This document shows positions 36,366 through 45,594 of a DNA stretch of 64,000 nucleotides, one piece after another. Location: contig JAURKC010000030.1 in the NCBI GenBank assembly GCA_030831945.1, positions 62,001 through 126,000 on the forward strand, read 5' to 3'. Below the pieces are notes generated by a model. It did not search any database, had not been told where the DNA came from, and was given only the letters and a program-made list of their open reading frames with translations. The DNA comes from Ferruginibacter sp. (GTDB taxonomy: Bacteria; Bacteroidota; Bacteroidia; Chitinophagales; Chitinophagaceae). Numbering within the stretch: position 1 is the first letter of the stretch; each line of letters starts with the position of its first letter. The translations under genes were made by a program, and so were the position numbers.

Positions 36366-37328
36366 TTATTCAGTTCGGTTTTTCTTTTCTTCTATTTCTC
36401 TATCCGTAGCTATGGATTTTAGGGATTTAATGCTAACGTTTAATTCAAATCCAATCAATAATACTAATGAATTAATATAAATAAGCGCCATAAAAACGAT
36501 GATGGTTCCAATGGATCCATACAAGGCATTGTATTTTCCAAAAGTGTCTACAAAATAGGAGAAGCCAAGGGTAGATAAAATACTTAAAAAAGTACCCAAA
36601 ATAGATCCCGGAGAAATCAATTTCCATCTTTTTTCAACTGCAGGGGCAAATTTATAAATAAAGGCTATGGAATAGTAGACTAAGGTTACAATGAAAACCC
36701 ATCTAACATAATAAATAATTTCTCTCACATTAGCGCTTTGTATTCCAAACAACTTTAGTACAGTCCCTTGGGTAATTAGTAAAATGAGACAACCTAAAAC
36801 CAAAAGGAATATTAGGGCTGTTAATTTGATTGCCATCCAACGATTAAGCAGATCTTTTCTTTTTTCAAAACCTATATAATTTTTATTAAAAGACCTCATT
36901 AACCCCATCATAGCATTAGAGGCAAAAAATAAGGCTAATATCAAACCAAATGATAATAAACCAATTTTAGCGTCATCCAAAAAAGAGTCTACAAATTTTA
37001 TTAAATATTGATTGTGAACTTTTGCAGGAATGATATCTAGGATTAAACTATGGAGTTCTTTTTTGATACTCCTTTTAGAAATAAAGGGTAGGTGTGGAAC
37101 TAAGGTAAATAAAAAAAGAAAGGAAGGCGGAATGGCCATGATGAAATTATAGGCAATTGCAGAAGCCCTTTCTGTTAGTCCAACCGTTTTAACTTGCTTG
37201 AAAAAAAACTTAATCACCTCATACAGTGGAACACCTTCAAAACCAGGTAGGTACAAGTGTTTTGTTTTGCGCAATAGATAGGCAATGGGAAATTGTGATA
37301 ATATAATTCTTTCTAATTTTGTCATCAA
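36366..37328 (-). CDS. YihY/virulence factor BrkB family membrane protein
   Basis: The 320-residue membrane protein has about six hydrophobic segments. Family features are RASAIAYNFIMAIPPSFLFLFTLVPHLP (about 57-84), LILALFFASNAMMGLMRSFNKNYI (about 128-151) and SPGSILGTFLSILSTLGFSYFVDTFGKYNALYGSIGTIIVFM (about 233-275). The family was once called RNase BN in error; its real function is unsettled, possibly lipid or polysaccharide export. It is the first upstream neighbour of mltG on this strand, 40 bp apart, and may be co-transcribed. Confidence 0.9.
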   Translation of the reverse strand: MMTKLERIILSQFPIAYLLRKTKHLYLPGFEGVPLYEVIKFFFKQVKTVGLTERASAIAYNFIMAIPPSFLFLFTLVPHLPFISKRSIKKELHSLILDIIPAKVHNQYLIKFVDSFLDDAKIGLLSFGLILALFFASNAMMGLMRSFNKNYIGFEKRKDLLNRWMAIKLTALIFLLVLGCLILLITQGTVLKLFGIQSANVREIIYYVRWVFIVTLVYYSIAFIYKFAPAVEKRWKLISPGSILGTFLSILSTLGFSYFVDTFGKYNALYGSIGTIIVFMALIYINSLVLLIGFELNVSIKSLKSIATDREIEEKKNRTE

Positions 37329-37367
37329 AAACTTTTACAGTTGCTTGTAAAGTAATTTTTATTTTTT

Positions 37368-38399
37368 TTATTTAGTTTTTAGCTTCATAAAGCTATCCAA
37401 TGCTTGCTGATATATTTTTGCAAAATGCAGGTGTTCTTTATAGTTAGTTGAAAAATTTGAAAATCCTTTCAAATCAGGTTTTGCTACAAAAAAAAGATAC
37501 GATGTAGCAGGCGAATTTAAAACTGCATCGATTGTTTTTGTCGAAGGTGTACAAATCGGTCCAGGGGGAAGTCCTGCTTGCTGATAAGTATTATAAGAAG
37601 AAGGAAACCTAAGGTGTTTAAAATAAATCCTTTTGAGACTAAAATCCTTCATTGCAAACTTAACCGTTGGGTCTGCAGCTAGCTTCATTCCTGTCTTTAA
37701 TCGATTTAAATAGACACTAGCAATTTTTCCTTTATCAGTTTCTTGATTGGTTTCTTCTTCTACTATACTGGCTAGAATGTAGACTTCAGTAGGCGTAAGA
37801 TTTAATGATACCGCTTTTTGTTTTCTTTGTTCATTCCAAAATATTTCCTTTTCATTGTATAGCTTTTTAAAAATACTAGTGGCCGAACTATTCCATAATA
37901 TTTTATAGGTATTTGGAATAATTGCAGTCATAGCAATATTGCTATCAAGGTCGAATTTTTTAAGTGAGTCCTCATTAGTTAATATAGCCATCACTTGAGC
38001 TGAATCACATTCAAAGTGGCTAGCAATTTTTTTGGCAAAATCTTCTTTCGTCCTAAGTTTATTGATTACCAAATTAACGGCTGTTTGATTTCCTAGTCGA
38101 AGCTTTTTGATAATTGAAAAGATATTTGATCCGTTTTCTATCTCGTATTTTCCAGGTCGAATCTTATTTTCGTAACCAGCTATTTTTGCTGCCCATTGAA
38201 AAATAACCGGGCTTTTAATGATTCCTTCAGCCACTAAATCGTCAATAACTAGGTTAAAATCACTAGTAGATTTGATATAAAAAAACTTTTTATTTTCTTT
38301 AAAATTAGTATCGCTGGTAAAAAAAGATATAGCTACTATTGCTAGTATCAAAACTATGAAAAGGGGGATAATTTTTGTTGTTCTCTTCTTTTTAGCCAT
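37368..38399 (-). CDS. mltG: Endolytic peptidoglycan transglycosylase MltG (YceG-like)
   Basis: The 343-residue product has a cytoplasmic basic start (MAKKKRTTKIIP), a single hydrophobic membrane anchor (about 11-31), a LysM-like domain and the YceG domain. The catalytic Glu is in ILASIVEEETNQETDKGKIASVYLNRL (first Glu of VEEE). The substrate-binding segment YNTYQQAGLPPGPICTPS is also family-typical. It cuts nascent glycan strands in the periplasm to set their length. The ATG at 38399 is chosen over an upstream TTG because it begins the canonical basic start. Confidence 0.94.
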   Translation of the reverse strand: MAKKKRTTKIIPLFIVLILAIVAISFFTSDTNFKENKKFFYIKSTSDFNLVIDDLVAEGIIKSPVIFQWAAKIAGYENKIRPGKYEIENGSNIFSIIKKLRLGNQTAVNLVINKLRTKEDFAKKIASHFECDSAQVMAILTNEDSLKKFDLDSNIAMTAIIPNTYKILWNSSATSIFKKLYNEKEIFWNEQRKQKAVSLNLTPTEVYILASIVEEETNQETDKGKIASVYLNRLKTGMKLAADPTVKFAMKDFSLKRIYFKHLRFPSSYNTYQQAGLPPGPICTPSTKTIDAVLNSPATSYLFFVAKPDLKGFSNFSTNYKEHLHFAKIYQQALDSFMKLKTK

Positions 38400-38437
38400 A
38401 TAGATAATGCGATTCAATAATAATACCTAAAATTAAA

Positions 38438-38469
38438 ATAAAAAACCTCGTCATTAACTGACGAGGTTG
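38438..38469 (-). terminator. Intrinsic terminator after secG
   Basis: A 10-bp stem (AACCTCGTCA paired with TGACGAGGTT) with a 5-nt loop is followed on the minus strand by a T-rich tract (TTTTTTATTTTAATTTT). It separates the secG operon from mltG. Confidence 0.92.
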
Positions 38470-38489
38470 GTAATTTACTATAAAATAAT

Positions 38490-38831
38490 TTATGGCTTTT
38501 TAGAAGTATCCACCGTACCTGGTAATGGAGTAGTGGTAGACTGTTGTGGACCAGTAACGGGAGCTTTATTAATTAACTCATCGTTTTGAGAAGATCCTCC
38601 AACCGTTTTAGGTATAAAAATAGGAGAAATAATACATAATATCCCTACAACAGCTGCAAATATCCAAGTACCTTTTTCAAGTACATCAGTAGTTTGTTTT
38701 ACCCCCATTAGCTGGTTGCTAAATCCACCCAAACTTCCTGATAAGCCACCACCTTTAGGATTCTGTATTAAAACGATTAAACCTAGTATAATTGAGGCTA
38801 TAATTACTAATATTCCGAATAAAACTAACAT
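38490..38831 (-). CDS. secG: Preprotein translocase subunit SecG
   Basis: The 113-residue product has two membrane helices (about 3-22 and 55-75) separated by the conserved cytoplasmic loop VLIQNPKGGGLSGSLGGFSNQLMGVKQTTDVLEKGTW. The C-terminal tail is rich in Pro and Thr. SecG supports SecYEG-mediated protein export. It follows the TPR-protein gene by 1 bp and ends the cluster sigma-54 activator, lptE, TPR, secG. Confidence 0.94.
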   Translation of the reverse strand: MLVLFGILVIIASIILGLIVLIQNPKGGGLSGSLGGFSNQLMGVKQTTDVLEKGTWIFAAVVGILCIISPIFIPKTVGGSSQNDELINKAPVTGPQQSTTTPLPGTVDTSKKP

Positions 38832-38832
38832 A

Positions 38833-39786
38833 TTAATGGTCTTTTAGTTGATCAATTTTGGCTGCAAAGTAAGCACTTTTAGAGGGATTGAGCAAACTTA
38901 ATTTTTTATACACTTTTATGGCTTTTTGTTTTTTGCCTTGCTGAATCAGTACTTCTGCCATAGCTTCGGTCTCTACCTCGATCTCCAAATTGGAAGCCTC
39001 CGCTAATTTTTGAATAGTTAAATCAGCTTGCTCACTCTGTAAGGGTATCTGGTCTGGCTGCAATTTTTTCATATCCTTTAGCCATTCTGTGAAGCTTTTC
39101 ATTTGCTTTCCTAACTTATCAGAATGCAGCACTTTATTGCTCAATTTGATCCCCAAACTAGCAAAGTAATCAGAAGTGTGTAAGGGTTCAAAGGTGATGC
39201 TATCTTCGGTAACCTCGGAATTGTTGAGATTAAATTTAAAATTCAGCGGGCTAATTCTTTGATCTTCCATTGAATCATCTTCTTGATCTAGATCATTCTC
39301 TAAAGGGGTAATTCCTTCATTGAAGTGGCTGGCTGGTATTGTTTTTATTTCCTCCAAGCTATTTTCAGCAGTAGACAATTTTATTTCCTTTGGCATTTCA
39401 ATCACCTTTTTTTCTACTTCAATTTTTTCTACTTCGATTATTTTTGCAACTTCTACTGGAGGATCTAAAGGTTTGGTGGTGATTAGTTCAATTTTTTCTA
39501 AAATAGTATTTTCAACCGAAGAAATAATGGTTTCATTACTCTGCTCGGTTGATAAGGCATCTCCCAATTGATACTGAAGCCAAAAAGGGTTATTAAAAAG
39601 TAGCGAGGTTTTAGCGGCTTGTTTTGTATAATTAGAAGAATCTTTATCTGTTTGCAATAACAAGAAATATTGTGCGACAGAAAAATAGGGGTGGGCTTCA
39701 GCAATTTGGGTAAAATAGGCTGTGTTATCCAATTCGGATATTTTGCCTTTAAATATTGTTTTAAAAAGTAAATCCCTGTTACCCAT
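38833..39786 (-). CDS. Acidic protein with a C-terminal TPR-like helix pair, in the lptE-secG cluster
   Basis: The 317-residue product has an N-terminal helical part (HPYFSVAQYFLLLQT at about 31-45), a long Glu/Lys/Ile-rich linker (VEVAKIIEVEKIEVEKKVIEM, about 100-122) and a C-terminal TPR-like pair (AEVLIQQGKKQKAIKVYKKLSLLNP, about 275-300). There is no signal peptide. The position between lptE and secG is conserved in Bacteroidota, so a role in envelope biogenesis is plausible, but none is established. The linker of repeated EKI/EVEK units looks like a spacer or coiled coil. Confidence 0.72.
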   Translation of the reverse strand: MGNRDLLFKTIFKGKISELDNTAYFTQIAEAHPYFSVAQYFLLLQTDKDSSNYTKQAAKTSLLFNNPFWLQYQLGDALSTEQSNETIISSVENTILEKIELITTKPLDPPVEVAKIIEVEKIEVEKKVIEMPKEIKLSTAENSLEEIKTIPASHFNEGITPLENDLDQEDDSMEDQRISPLNFKFNLNNSEVTEDSITFEPLHTSDYFASLGIKLSNKVLHSDKLGKQMKSFTEWLKDMKKLQPDQIPLQSEQADLTIQKLAEASNLEIEVETEAMAEVLIQQGKKQKAIKVYKKLSLLNPSKSAYFAAKIDQLKDH

Positions 39787-39844
39787 AGCTCGAAGATAAA
39801 ATTATTATAGCTTTTTTTAGAAAAATAATAAAACCATGTATAAT

Positions 39845-40417
39845 TTACCAGTTAGAAAATATTTTATTGAACATAGCGTCTACCGTATTTTTTACAATTT
39901 CAGAAAACAAAGCTGTTTGAGCCTGCTCAAAGCTTTGAGTGGCAGGAAAATCAAAATTAGTAGAAATATCTTCTTCAAAGTTTTTCTTTTCATCCAATGT
40001 ATTCTTGAAAATTAAATGAAAGGAAACAGAGAGTCGGTTGGTACTTGCGTTATTGCGTGAAATACCACTGGTACTTACGTTGTATTCGGAAACATACCCG
40101 CTGATATCGTAATGGGCATTGTCGTCATTGGTTTGGCGAAGGCGGGTACTCCCTATTATCTTTTGTTTCATTTTTTCAGTTAGTTGTGGACCTAACTGAG
40201 GATTTACATACCGTGATTTATTTTCGAAGTAATTTACCCTAAATGTTTTTACTTCTACCGGAATAGGAGAGGTATCTTTAAAAGAGTAATTGCAAGTAGC
40301 AAAATTAAAAATCGTTACAATGAATAGCGCTATTGGCAATATAAAAAATGTATTTTTTATATTGCTACTGTTACTACTAGAAGATAGCTTTTTTTTATTT
40401 TTAATCTTCAATGTCAT
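39845..40417 (-). CDS. lptE: LPS assembly lipoprotein LptE
   Basis: The 190-residue product has a signal with a polar N-terminal extension (KKKLSSSSNSSN), a hydrophobic core and an acylated Cys in FATCNYSFKDTS. The following VKTFRVNYFENKSRYVNPQLGPQLTEKMKQKI is characteristic of Bacteroidota LptE. LptE plugs the LptD barrel and helps insert LPS into the outer leaflet. It overlaps the 3' end of the sigma-54 activator gene by 17 bp. The true start may be an internal Met, but none is near, so the long form is retained. Confidence 0.88.
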   Translation of the reverse strand: MTLKIKNKKKLSSSSNSSNIKNTFFILPIALFIVTIFNFATCNYSFKDTSPIPVEVKTFRVNYFENKSRYVNPQLGPQLTEKMKQKIIGSTRLRQTNDDNAHYDISGYVSEYNVSTSGISRNNASTNRLSVSFHLIFKNTLDEKKNFEEDISTNFDFPATQSFEQAQTALFSEIVKNTVDAMFNKIFSNW

Positions 40418-41642
40418 ATTCTTTTAATTTTCTGTATAAGGTTCTTTCACTTATTCCTAGATCCGAAGAAGCATCTTTTCTTTTACCCTTATGTTTTTTA
40501 AGTGCTTTTACTATCAATTCTTTTTCCTTATCCATGATGCTTAAAGATTCTTCGATGGCTTCATGGTGATGGATATCTTCACCATTCGGATCGATAAATA
40601 CGGCCTGATTCGATTGATTGAAATTACTGTTTGACACAGTAGGTTTATTATCGGGCATCATATTATCCAAATTATTGTTGTACATCGGGATATTTTGAGC
40701 CATTCCTGGATTTTGTAAAATTTCAAAAAACATTTTCTTTAATTCATTGACATCCTTTTTCATGTCAAAAAATAACTTGTATAATATTTCTCTTTCATTA
40801 GCAAATTCTTGCTGACTAAGAGCTGCCTTTCCTCCCACTAATACAGGAAGACGATTGAAATTATTTTCTGGTAAAAAGGATTTTAATTCTTTTGCTGAAA
40901 TATTTTTTTCTTTAGATAACACGGAGATCTGTTCGGCAATATTTTTTAACTCTCTTACATTTCCTGGCCATGGGTAGTTCATTAGTAATCCTTTGGCTTC
41001 TTCATCAAGCTGGATAGGAGAGCCTTTATATCGATCCGAAAAATCGGAGGCGAATTTTCTAAATAATAAAGGAATATCTTCCTTTCGATCTCTTAGCGAA
41101 GGAACTCTAATCGGTACTGTGTTGAGCCGGTAATAAAGATCTTCTCTAAACTTACCTGATTGAGTGCTTTCGAGTAGCTCCTTATTGGTAGCTGCAATTA
41201 CTCTAACATCTGTTTTTTGAACCTTACTGCTACCTACTCTAATGTATTCTCCAGTTTCAAGCACCCTTAATAAACGAGCCTGTGTGCCCAATGGCAACTC
41301 TCCAATTTCATCTAAAAAAATAGTACCCCCATTGACTGTTTCAAAATACCCTTTGCGACTATCCATTGCACCTGTAAAAGATCCTTTTTCGTGTCCAAAT
41401 AATTCGGAATCAATAGTGCCCTCTGGAATAGCGCCACAGTTCACTGCAATAAATGGATTATGTTTTCTAGAACTCAATGCATGAATAATCTGCGAAAAAA
41501 CTTCTTTACCAACTCCACTTTCTCCATTAATAAGTACACTCAAATCTGTATTAGAAACTTGTGAGGCAACATTTAAGGCATGATTGAGTATAGGCGAATT
41601 ACCAATAATCCCAAATCGATTTTTTATTGATTGTAAGTCCAT
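40401..41642 (-). CDS. Sigma-54-dependent transcriptional activator (AAA+ and Fis-type HTH)
   Basis: The 413-residue product has no receiver domain. The AAA+ domain starts at once with Walker A GESGVGKEVFSQ (about 39-50), the sigma-54-contacting loop GHEKGSFTGAMD (GSFTGA instead of GAFTGA, about 89-100), Walker B GGTIFLDEIGELP (about 109-121) and the sensor region WPGNVRELKN. After a variable linker rich in Asn and Met (about 310-360), a Fis-type helix-turn-helix (KDASSDLGISERTLYRKLKEY) ends the protein. It would activate RpoN promoters. It lies between miaB and lptE, a Bacteroidota-conserved order. The signal input is unknown. Confidence 0.93.
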   Translation of the reverse strand: MDLQSIKNRFGIIGNSPILNHALNVASQVSNTDLSVLINGESGVGKEVFSQIIHALSSRKHNPFIAVNCGAIPEGTIDSELFGHEKGSFTGAMDSRKGYFETVNGGTIFLDEIGELPLGTQARLLRVLETGEYIRVGSSKVQKTDVRVIAATNKELLESTQSGKFREDLYYRLNTVPIRVPSLRDRKEDIPLLFRKFASDFSDRYKGSPIQLDEEAKGLLMNYPWPGNVRELKNIAEQISVLSKEKNISAKELKSFLPENNFNRLPVLVGGKAALSQQEFANEREILYKLFFDMKKDVNELKKMFFEILQNPGMAQNIPMYNNNLDNMMPDNKPTVSNSNFNQSNQAVFIDPNGEDIHHHEAIEESLSIMDKEKELIVKALKKHKGKRKDASSDLGISERTLYRKLKEYDIED

Positions 41643-41761
41643 AATAAAATTTCCTTCGCTCCCTGTAAAGCGATCAGTAGATTTATTTAATAATTGTTTT
41701 CAAGCTTATTTTTAAATAATTAAACAGATTAATTATTTAAAAATAACAATTGATAATAATT

Positions 41762-43195
41762 TTATTCACTGATAGCAGTTCCAATTAAGGTGCCTGCTGT
41801 GCAGTTGATAATTTTAACCATTACATAATCTCCTTTTTTAAAATTACCTTTTGGAAAAACCACTACTTTGTTGTGGTCTGATCTTCCTTGTAATTCATTG
41901 GCTGACTTTTTTGAAAATCCTTCCACTAATACCTTACATGTTTTACCAATGTCTCTTTGCATACTTTCTAAGGAATGAATTCTGTGCAGATCAACCATTT
42001 CCTGCAACCTTTTCTTTTTGATTTCTTCAGGAACATCATCTTTAAATCTTCTAGCAGCCAATGTTCCAGGTCTTTCACTGTAAAAATACATATAGGCTAA
42101 ATCATATTTACAATATTCCATCAAACTCATCGATTGCTCGTGATCTTCATCCGTTTCAGTACAAAAACCAGTGATCATATCGGTTGATAATCCGCAACCT
42201 GGAATAATTTCACGTATTCGATTTACTTTAGCGATATACCATTCTCTAGAATAAGTGCGGTTCATTAATTGTAATATCCTACTGCTGCCACTTTGAACTG
42301 GAAGATGGATATAGTTGCATATGTTTTCGTGCCTTGCAATGGCAAACAGTACTTCATCGGTAATATCTTTTGGATGAGAAGTACTAAATCTAACTCTAAG
42401 TAGGGGAGAAATTAAGGCTACTTTTTCTAATAAAGCAGCAAAAGTTACTGCCTCCTCCTTAGCACTATTATTGAATGGTTCCCAGTGATAACTATCCACA
42501 TTTTGTCCGAGTAATGTAACTTCTCTAAAACCATCAGCAAATAGATTTTTACATTCTTCAATGATACTATTAGCCGCTCTACTTCTTTCTCTTCCTCTTG
42601 TAAATGGAACGACACAAAATGAACACATGTTATTACAACCCCTCATAATACTGACAAAGGCATTGATACCATTACTGTTCAGTCGAATCGGTGAAATGTC
42701 TGCATAGGTTTCATCCCTATTTAAAAGGACATTGACTGCTTTTTGACCTGTTTCGGCTTCTTCGATAAGGCCGGGTAAGGTTCGGTAGGCATCTGGACCA
42801 ACCACTAAGTCTACTAGCTTTTCTTCTTGTAAAAATTTCTCTTTTAACCGCTCTGCCATGCATCCCAATACACCCACTAGAATGCCAGGATTAAGTTTTT
42901 TAAGTTTCCTAAATTCAGTTAGCCGCTTACGAACGGTTGCTTCGGCTTTTTCTCTAATTGAACAAGTGTTCACTAAAATGAGATCGGCTTCTTCACAGTT
43001 TTTAGTAGCACCATATCCATTACTTTGTAAAATAGAAGCCACTACCTCACTATCGGCAAAATTCATCGCACAACCATAGCTTTCTACATAAAATAGTTTT
43101 TTGAACTCAGTTGGGTTTTCAGCAATGGGACTATACGCTTCACCTTGCCGGGACTCATCGTGGACTTTACTTTCTATTGTAAATAAACTATTCAT
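41762..43195 (-). CDS. miaB: tRNA-2-methylthio-N6-dimethylallyladenosine synthase
   Basis: The 477-residue methylthiotransferase has the N-terminal UPF0004 cluster cysteines (YVESYGCAMNFADSE, LVNTCSIREKA and GVLGCMAERL), the radical SAM motif SIMRGCNNMCSFCVVPFTRG with CX3CX2C (about 184-203), and the C-terminal TRAM domain (about 410-475). It adds 2-methylthio to i6A37 of tRNAs, the product of MiaA, whose gene is at 51372. It starts 297 bp after crcB with its own promoter element. Confidence 0.97.
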   Translation of the reverse strand: MNSLFTIESKVHDESRQGEAYSPIAENPTEFKKLFYVESYGCAMNFADSEVVASILQSNGYGATKNCEEADLILVNTCSIREKAEATVRKRLTEFRKLKKLNPGILVGVLGCMAERLKEKFLQEEKLVDLVVGPDAYRTLPGLIEEAETGQKAVNVLLNRDETYADISPIRLNSNGINAFVSIMRGCNNMCSFCVVPFTRGRERSRAANSIIEECKNLFADGFREVTLLGQNVDSYHWEPFNNSAKEEAVTFAALLEKVALISPLLRVRFSTSHPKDITDEVLFAIARHENICNYIHLPVQSGSSRILQLMNRTYSREWYIAKVNRIREIIPGCGLSTDMITGFCTETDEDHEQSMSLMEYCKYDLAYMYFYSERPGTLAARRFKDDVPEEIKKKRLQEMVDLHRIHSLESMQRDIGKTCKVLVEGFSKKSANELQGRSDHNKVVVFPKGNFKKGDYVMVKIINCTAGTLIGTAISE

Positions 43196-43211
43196 TCTTA
43201 AAATTAGGGAT

Positions 43212-43219
43212 CAAAAATA
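43212..43219 (-). promoter_or_regulatory. Promoter -7 element of miaB (TATTTTTG on the minus strand)
   Basis: This is a perfect TAnnTTTG match read on the minus strand, with its last base 16 nt before the miaB ATG (43195). Confidence 0.5.
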
Positions 43220-43492
43220 AGGAATTTTCTTGTTATTGTGTCAGATTGGCAGCAAAAAAATGTATACTTTAGGTGTAAATCAGTATAGAGTACTGTTAAA
43301 ATTGCTTGAATGTAGAATTTTAATTATATAATTCAACAGTCAAAATAAATTGGCACCCCACTTAAAAATTAGTAATTGTTTTAATTAGCAGCTGGTTATC
43401 CAACTTTATCAATAAACAGCAGAGGGGAAATAAGTTGTTTTAGTGCAATGAAAATCCATAATTGGACTTGTCAATTGAAAGTATTCATTAGT

Positions 43493-43858
43493 TTATCCAT
43501 TGATCAATTTAAAACCAGTCCAAACGGCCAAAATCCCTAATAAAAAGCTAGCGACTGTGTAGCAAGCAGCTATTGCAAATTTTCCGTTTTGAATCAATTG
43601 TAAATTTTCAAGTGAAAAGGTAGAGAAGGTCGTAAAGCCACCACAAATTCCAACAGTTAAAAATAGTTTCCAATTGGTAGAAAAGGATTCATTTTTGAGG
43701 CAGTAGGCCATTACCAAACCTATCAAAAAACTTCCTCCAATATTAATCAAGAAGGTAGAAAGAGGAAAACTTTTAGGTCCAATCCACCAGCCGATTAAGT
43801 ATCTAATCATACTGCCGAATGCACCACCCAAACCTATCAGTAAAATGTTTCGAATCAT
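43493..43858 (-). CDS. crcB: Fluoride ion exporter (CrcB/Fluc)
   Basis: The 121-residue product has four membrane segments and the Fluc hallmarks GGAFGSMIRYLIGWW (about 11-25), FPLSTFLINIGGSFLIG with the conserved Asn (about 31-48) and GICGGFTTFSTFSLE (about 71-85). It forms a dual-topology dimer that exports fluoride. It follows the lipoprotein gene by 9 bp. No fluoride riboswitch (crcB motif) is visible in the small gap, so it is probably expressed with the upstream gene. Confidence 0.94.
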   Translation of the reverse strand: MIRNILLIGLGGAFGSMIRYLIGWWIGPKSFPLSTFLINIGGSFLIGLVMAYCLKNESFSTNWKLFLTVGICGGFTTFSTFSLENLQLIQNGKFAIAACYTVASFLLGILAVWTGFKLING

Positions 43859-43867
43859 TGGAAGCTG

Positions 43868-44272
43868 TTATAGGTTTCCTGAAAATGTATATTTTAAATC
43901 AACCATCCACTGTCCATTGATCCTAACCATTTTCAATTTATTGCTTTTGTCTTTCTTGAAGGAATTGGAGTAATTGATTATACTCACTGAGTCATTGATT
44001 GGGCTGATTTCATTAATAATGATATCTGCATTTTTAAAGCTTTCTAATTCTGACTTGCTTTTAGATTCAAATTCCTTTTTGAATAACTCAAAAAATTGTT
44101 GATTGGTCTCTTCTTTTAATACAAAAGTCTCTGCATCTTTAAAATTACTTTCTAAAATATCTTTTATAAATACTCGGGCAACTTCAATATCAGTATTGGT
44201 TGATTTTTTTTCATTGTTACATGAACTAATCGCTAAACAAAAAATCAAAGAAAGGAGGAATGTTAATTTCAT
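43868..44272 (-). CDS. DUF4878-like lipoprotein
   Basis: The 134-residue product has a lipoprotein signal (FLLSLIFCLAISSCNN, Cys at about 18) and a single small domain. ARVFIKDILESNFKDAETFVLKEE (about 31-54) and the late RINGQWMVDLKYTF resemble DUF4878/NTF2-like lipoproteins of Bacteroidota. The function is unknown; such domains may bind small ligands. It is immediately upstream of crcB on the same strand (9 bp). Confidence 0.72.
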   Translation of the reverse strand: MKLTFLLSLIFCLAISSCNNEKKSTNTDIEVARVFIKDILESNFKDAETFVLKEETNQQFFELFKKEFESKSKSELESFKNADIIINEISPINDSVSIINYSNSFKKDKSNKLKMVRINGQWMVDLKYTFSGNL

Positions 44273-44398
44273 AGTTAAAGTTAAACATCTTTAGAATACT
44301 CAAAATAAAAAAATACGTAGTGTCATTCATTCACATTCAATAAGCAGCTAATTTTTTTGATAGGGTAGGTGCTTATTGTGATTCAAAGAGGTGTCAAC

Positions 44399-45376
44399 TT
44401 ATCTACGCTCGTTGGAACTGTCAGTTTCTTTATCTCTGTCATACGCTTTGATGATAGCTTTAACTAGTTTGTGTCTTACTACATCTTCTTCGTCTAATTC
44501 GATATGAGCAATGCCTTCCACATTTTTTAAAATGCGCAATGCTTTATCTATACCACTTCGCATATTTTTTGGAAGATCTATTTGGGTAGGATCCCCCGTG
44601 ATGATTGCTTTTGCATTGGCTCCAATTCGGGTAAGAAACATTTTTAATTGACCGTCATTTGTATTTTGCGCCTCATCTAGAATAATGAATGCATTATCAA
44701 GGGTTCTACCTCTCATATAGGCTAGTGGGGCAATTTCAATCGTTCTGGTGGTCATAAAATAACCTAGCTTATCTGCAGGGATCATATCATCCAATGCATC
44801 ATAAAGCGGTCTTAAATATGGATCAATTTTTTCTTTTAAATCACCTGGCAAAAAACCTAGGTTTTCTCCTGCTTCTACAGCAGGCCGAGTCAAAATTATT
44901 TTTTTAACGGTTTTAGCTTTTAATGCCCTTACTGCTAAGGCAACCGCAGTATAAGTTTTTCCAGTACCCGCTGGACCGATTGCAAAAACAATATCATTTT
45001 TATCAACTGCAGCTACCATTTTCTTTTGATTAGCAGTACGCGCCCTTACTGTTTTTCCATTGGGGCCAAAAACCAATACATCATTGGGGTTTCGATCAAC
45101 AAAATTATCAACTGCCTGCGCATCATCTCCTCCTAATATTTGGTCAAAATAATTTTCAGACATATGTCCATTCCGTTCAATGTATTGGACAATTAGATTT
45201 ATTTTTTCCTTTGCATCTACCACCTGTTCGGGCGCTCCCGTCAGTTTGATTTGGGTGCCACGACTTAAAATTTTTAGCAGTGGAAATTTCTTTTTTAGAA
45301 TATCAAGTTTACCATTGTTAACACCAAAGAATTCAATTGGGTTTAAGGTTTCAAGGTTAATGATTGTTTCTGTCAA
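44399..45376 (-). CDS. phoH: PhoH-family ATPase
   Basis: The 325-residue product has an N-terminal KH-like region, Walker [20 protein letters not shown] (about 130-149), [33 protein letters not shown] (about 165-195), Walker [17 protein letters not shown] (about 230-245) and GDPTQIDLP (about 265-273). PhoH-like proteins are helicase-like cytoplasmic ATPases; in other bacteria they pair with YbeY in rRNA processing, but no YbeY gene is in the window. It lies between the lipoprotein gene and the OmpA gene. Confidence 0.94.
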   Translation of the reverse strand: MTETIINLETLNPIEFFGVNNGKLDILKKKFPLLKILSRGTQIKLTGAPEQVVDAKEKINLIVQYIERNGHMSENYFDQILGGDDAQAVDNFVDRNPNDVLVFGPNGKTVRARTANQKKMVAAVDKNDIVFAIGPAGTGKTYTAVALAVRALKAKTVKKIILTRPAVEAGENLGFLPGDLKEKIDPYLRPLYDALDDMIPADKLGYFMTTRTIEIAPLAYMRGRTLDNAFIILDEAQNTNDGQLKMFLTRIGANAKAIITGDPTQIDLPKNMRSGIDKALRILKNVEGIAHIELDEEDVVRHKLVKAIIKAYDRDKETDSSNERR

Positions 45377-45532
45377 AATAAATTGGATTTAGGTGAGTTG
45401 AAGAATGATTGATCTTTCAAAGTGTCTATTTCAAATTTAACGAATTGCATTTGAAAATAGTTAATAATATTTATGCACAGGTTGTTAAAAAGAATATAGA
45501 TAAACTACTTACTAATAAAGTAAATGTCATAA

Positions 45533-45564
45533 AAAAATCCCGACTACTATAGCAGTCGGGATTA
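45533..45564 (-). terminator. Intrinsic terminator of the OmpA-family gene
   Basis: A 10-bp stem AATCCCGACT/AGTCGGGATT (about 45537-45563) with a short loop is followed on the minus strand by a T-rich tract. It is 31 bp after the stop codon. Confidence 0.9.
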
Positions 45565-45594
45565 TAAAAATGTTAGCTTATTAATGAATAAAAA

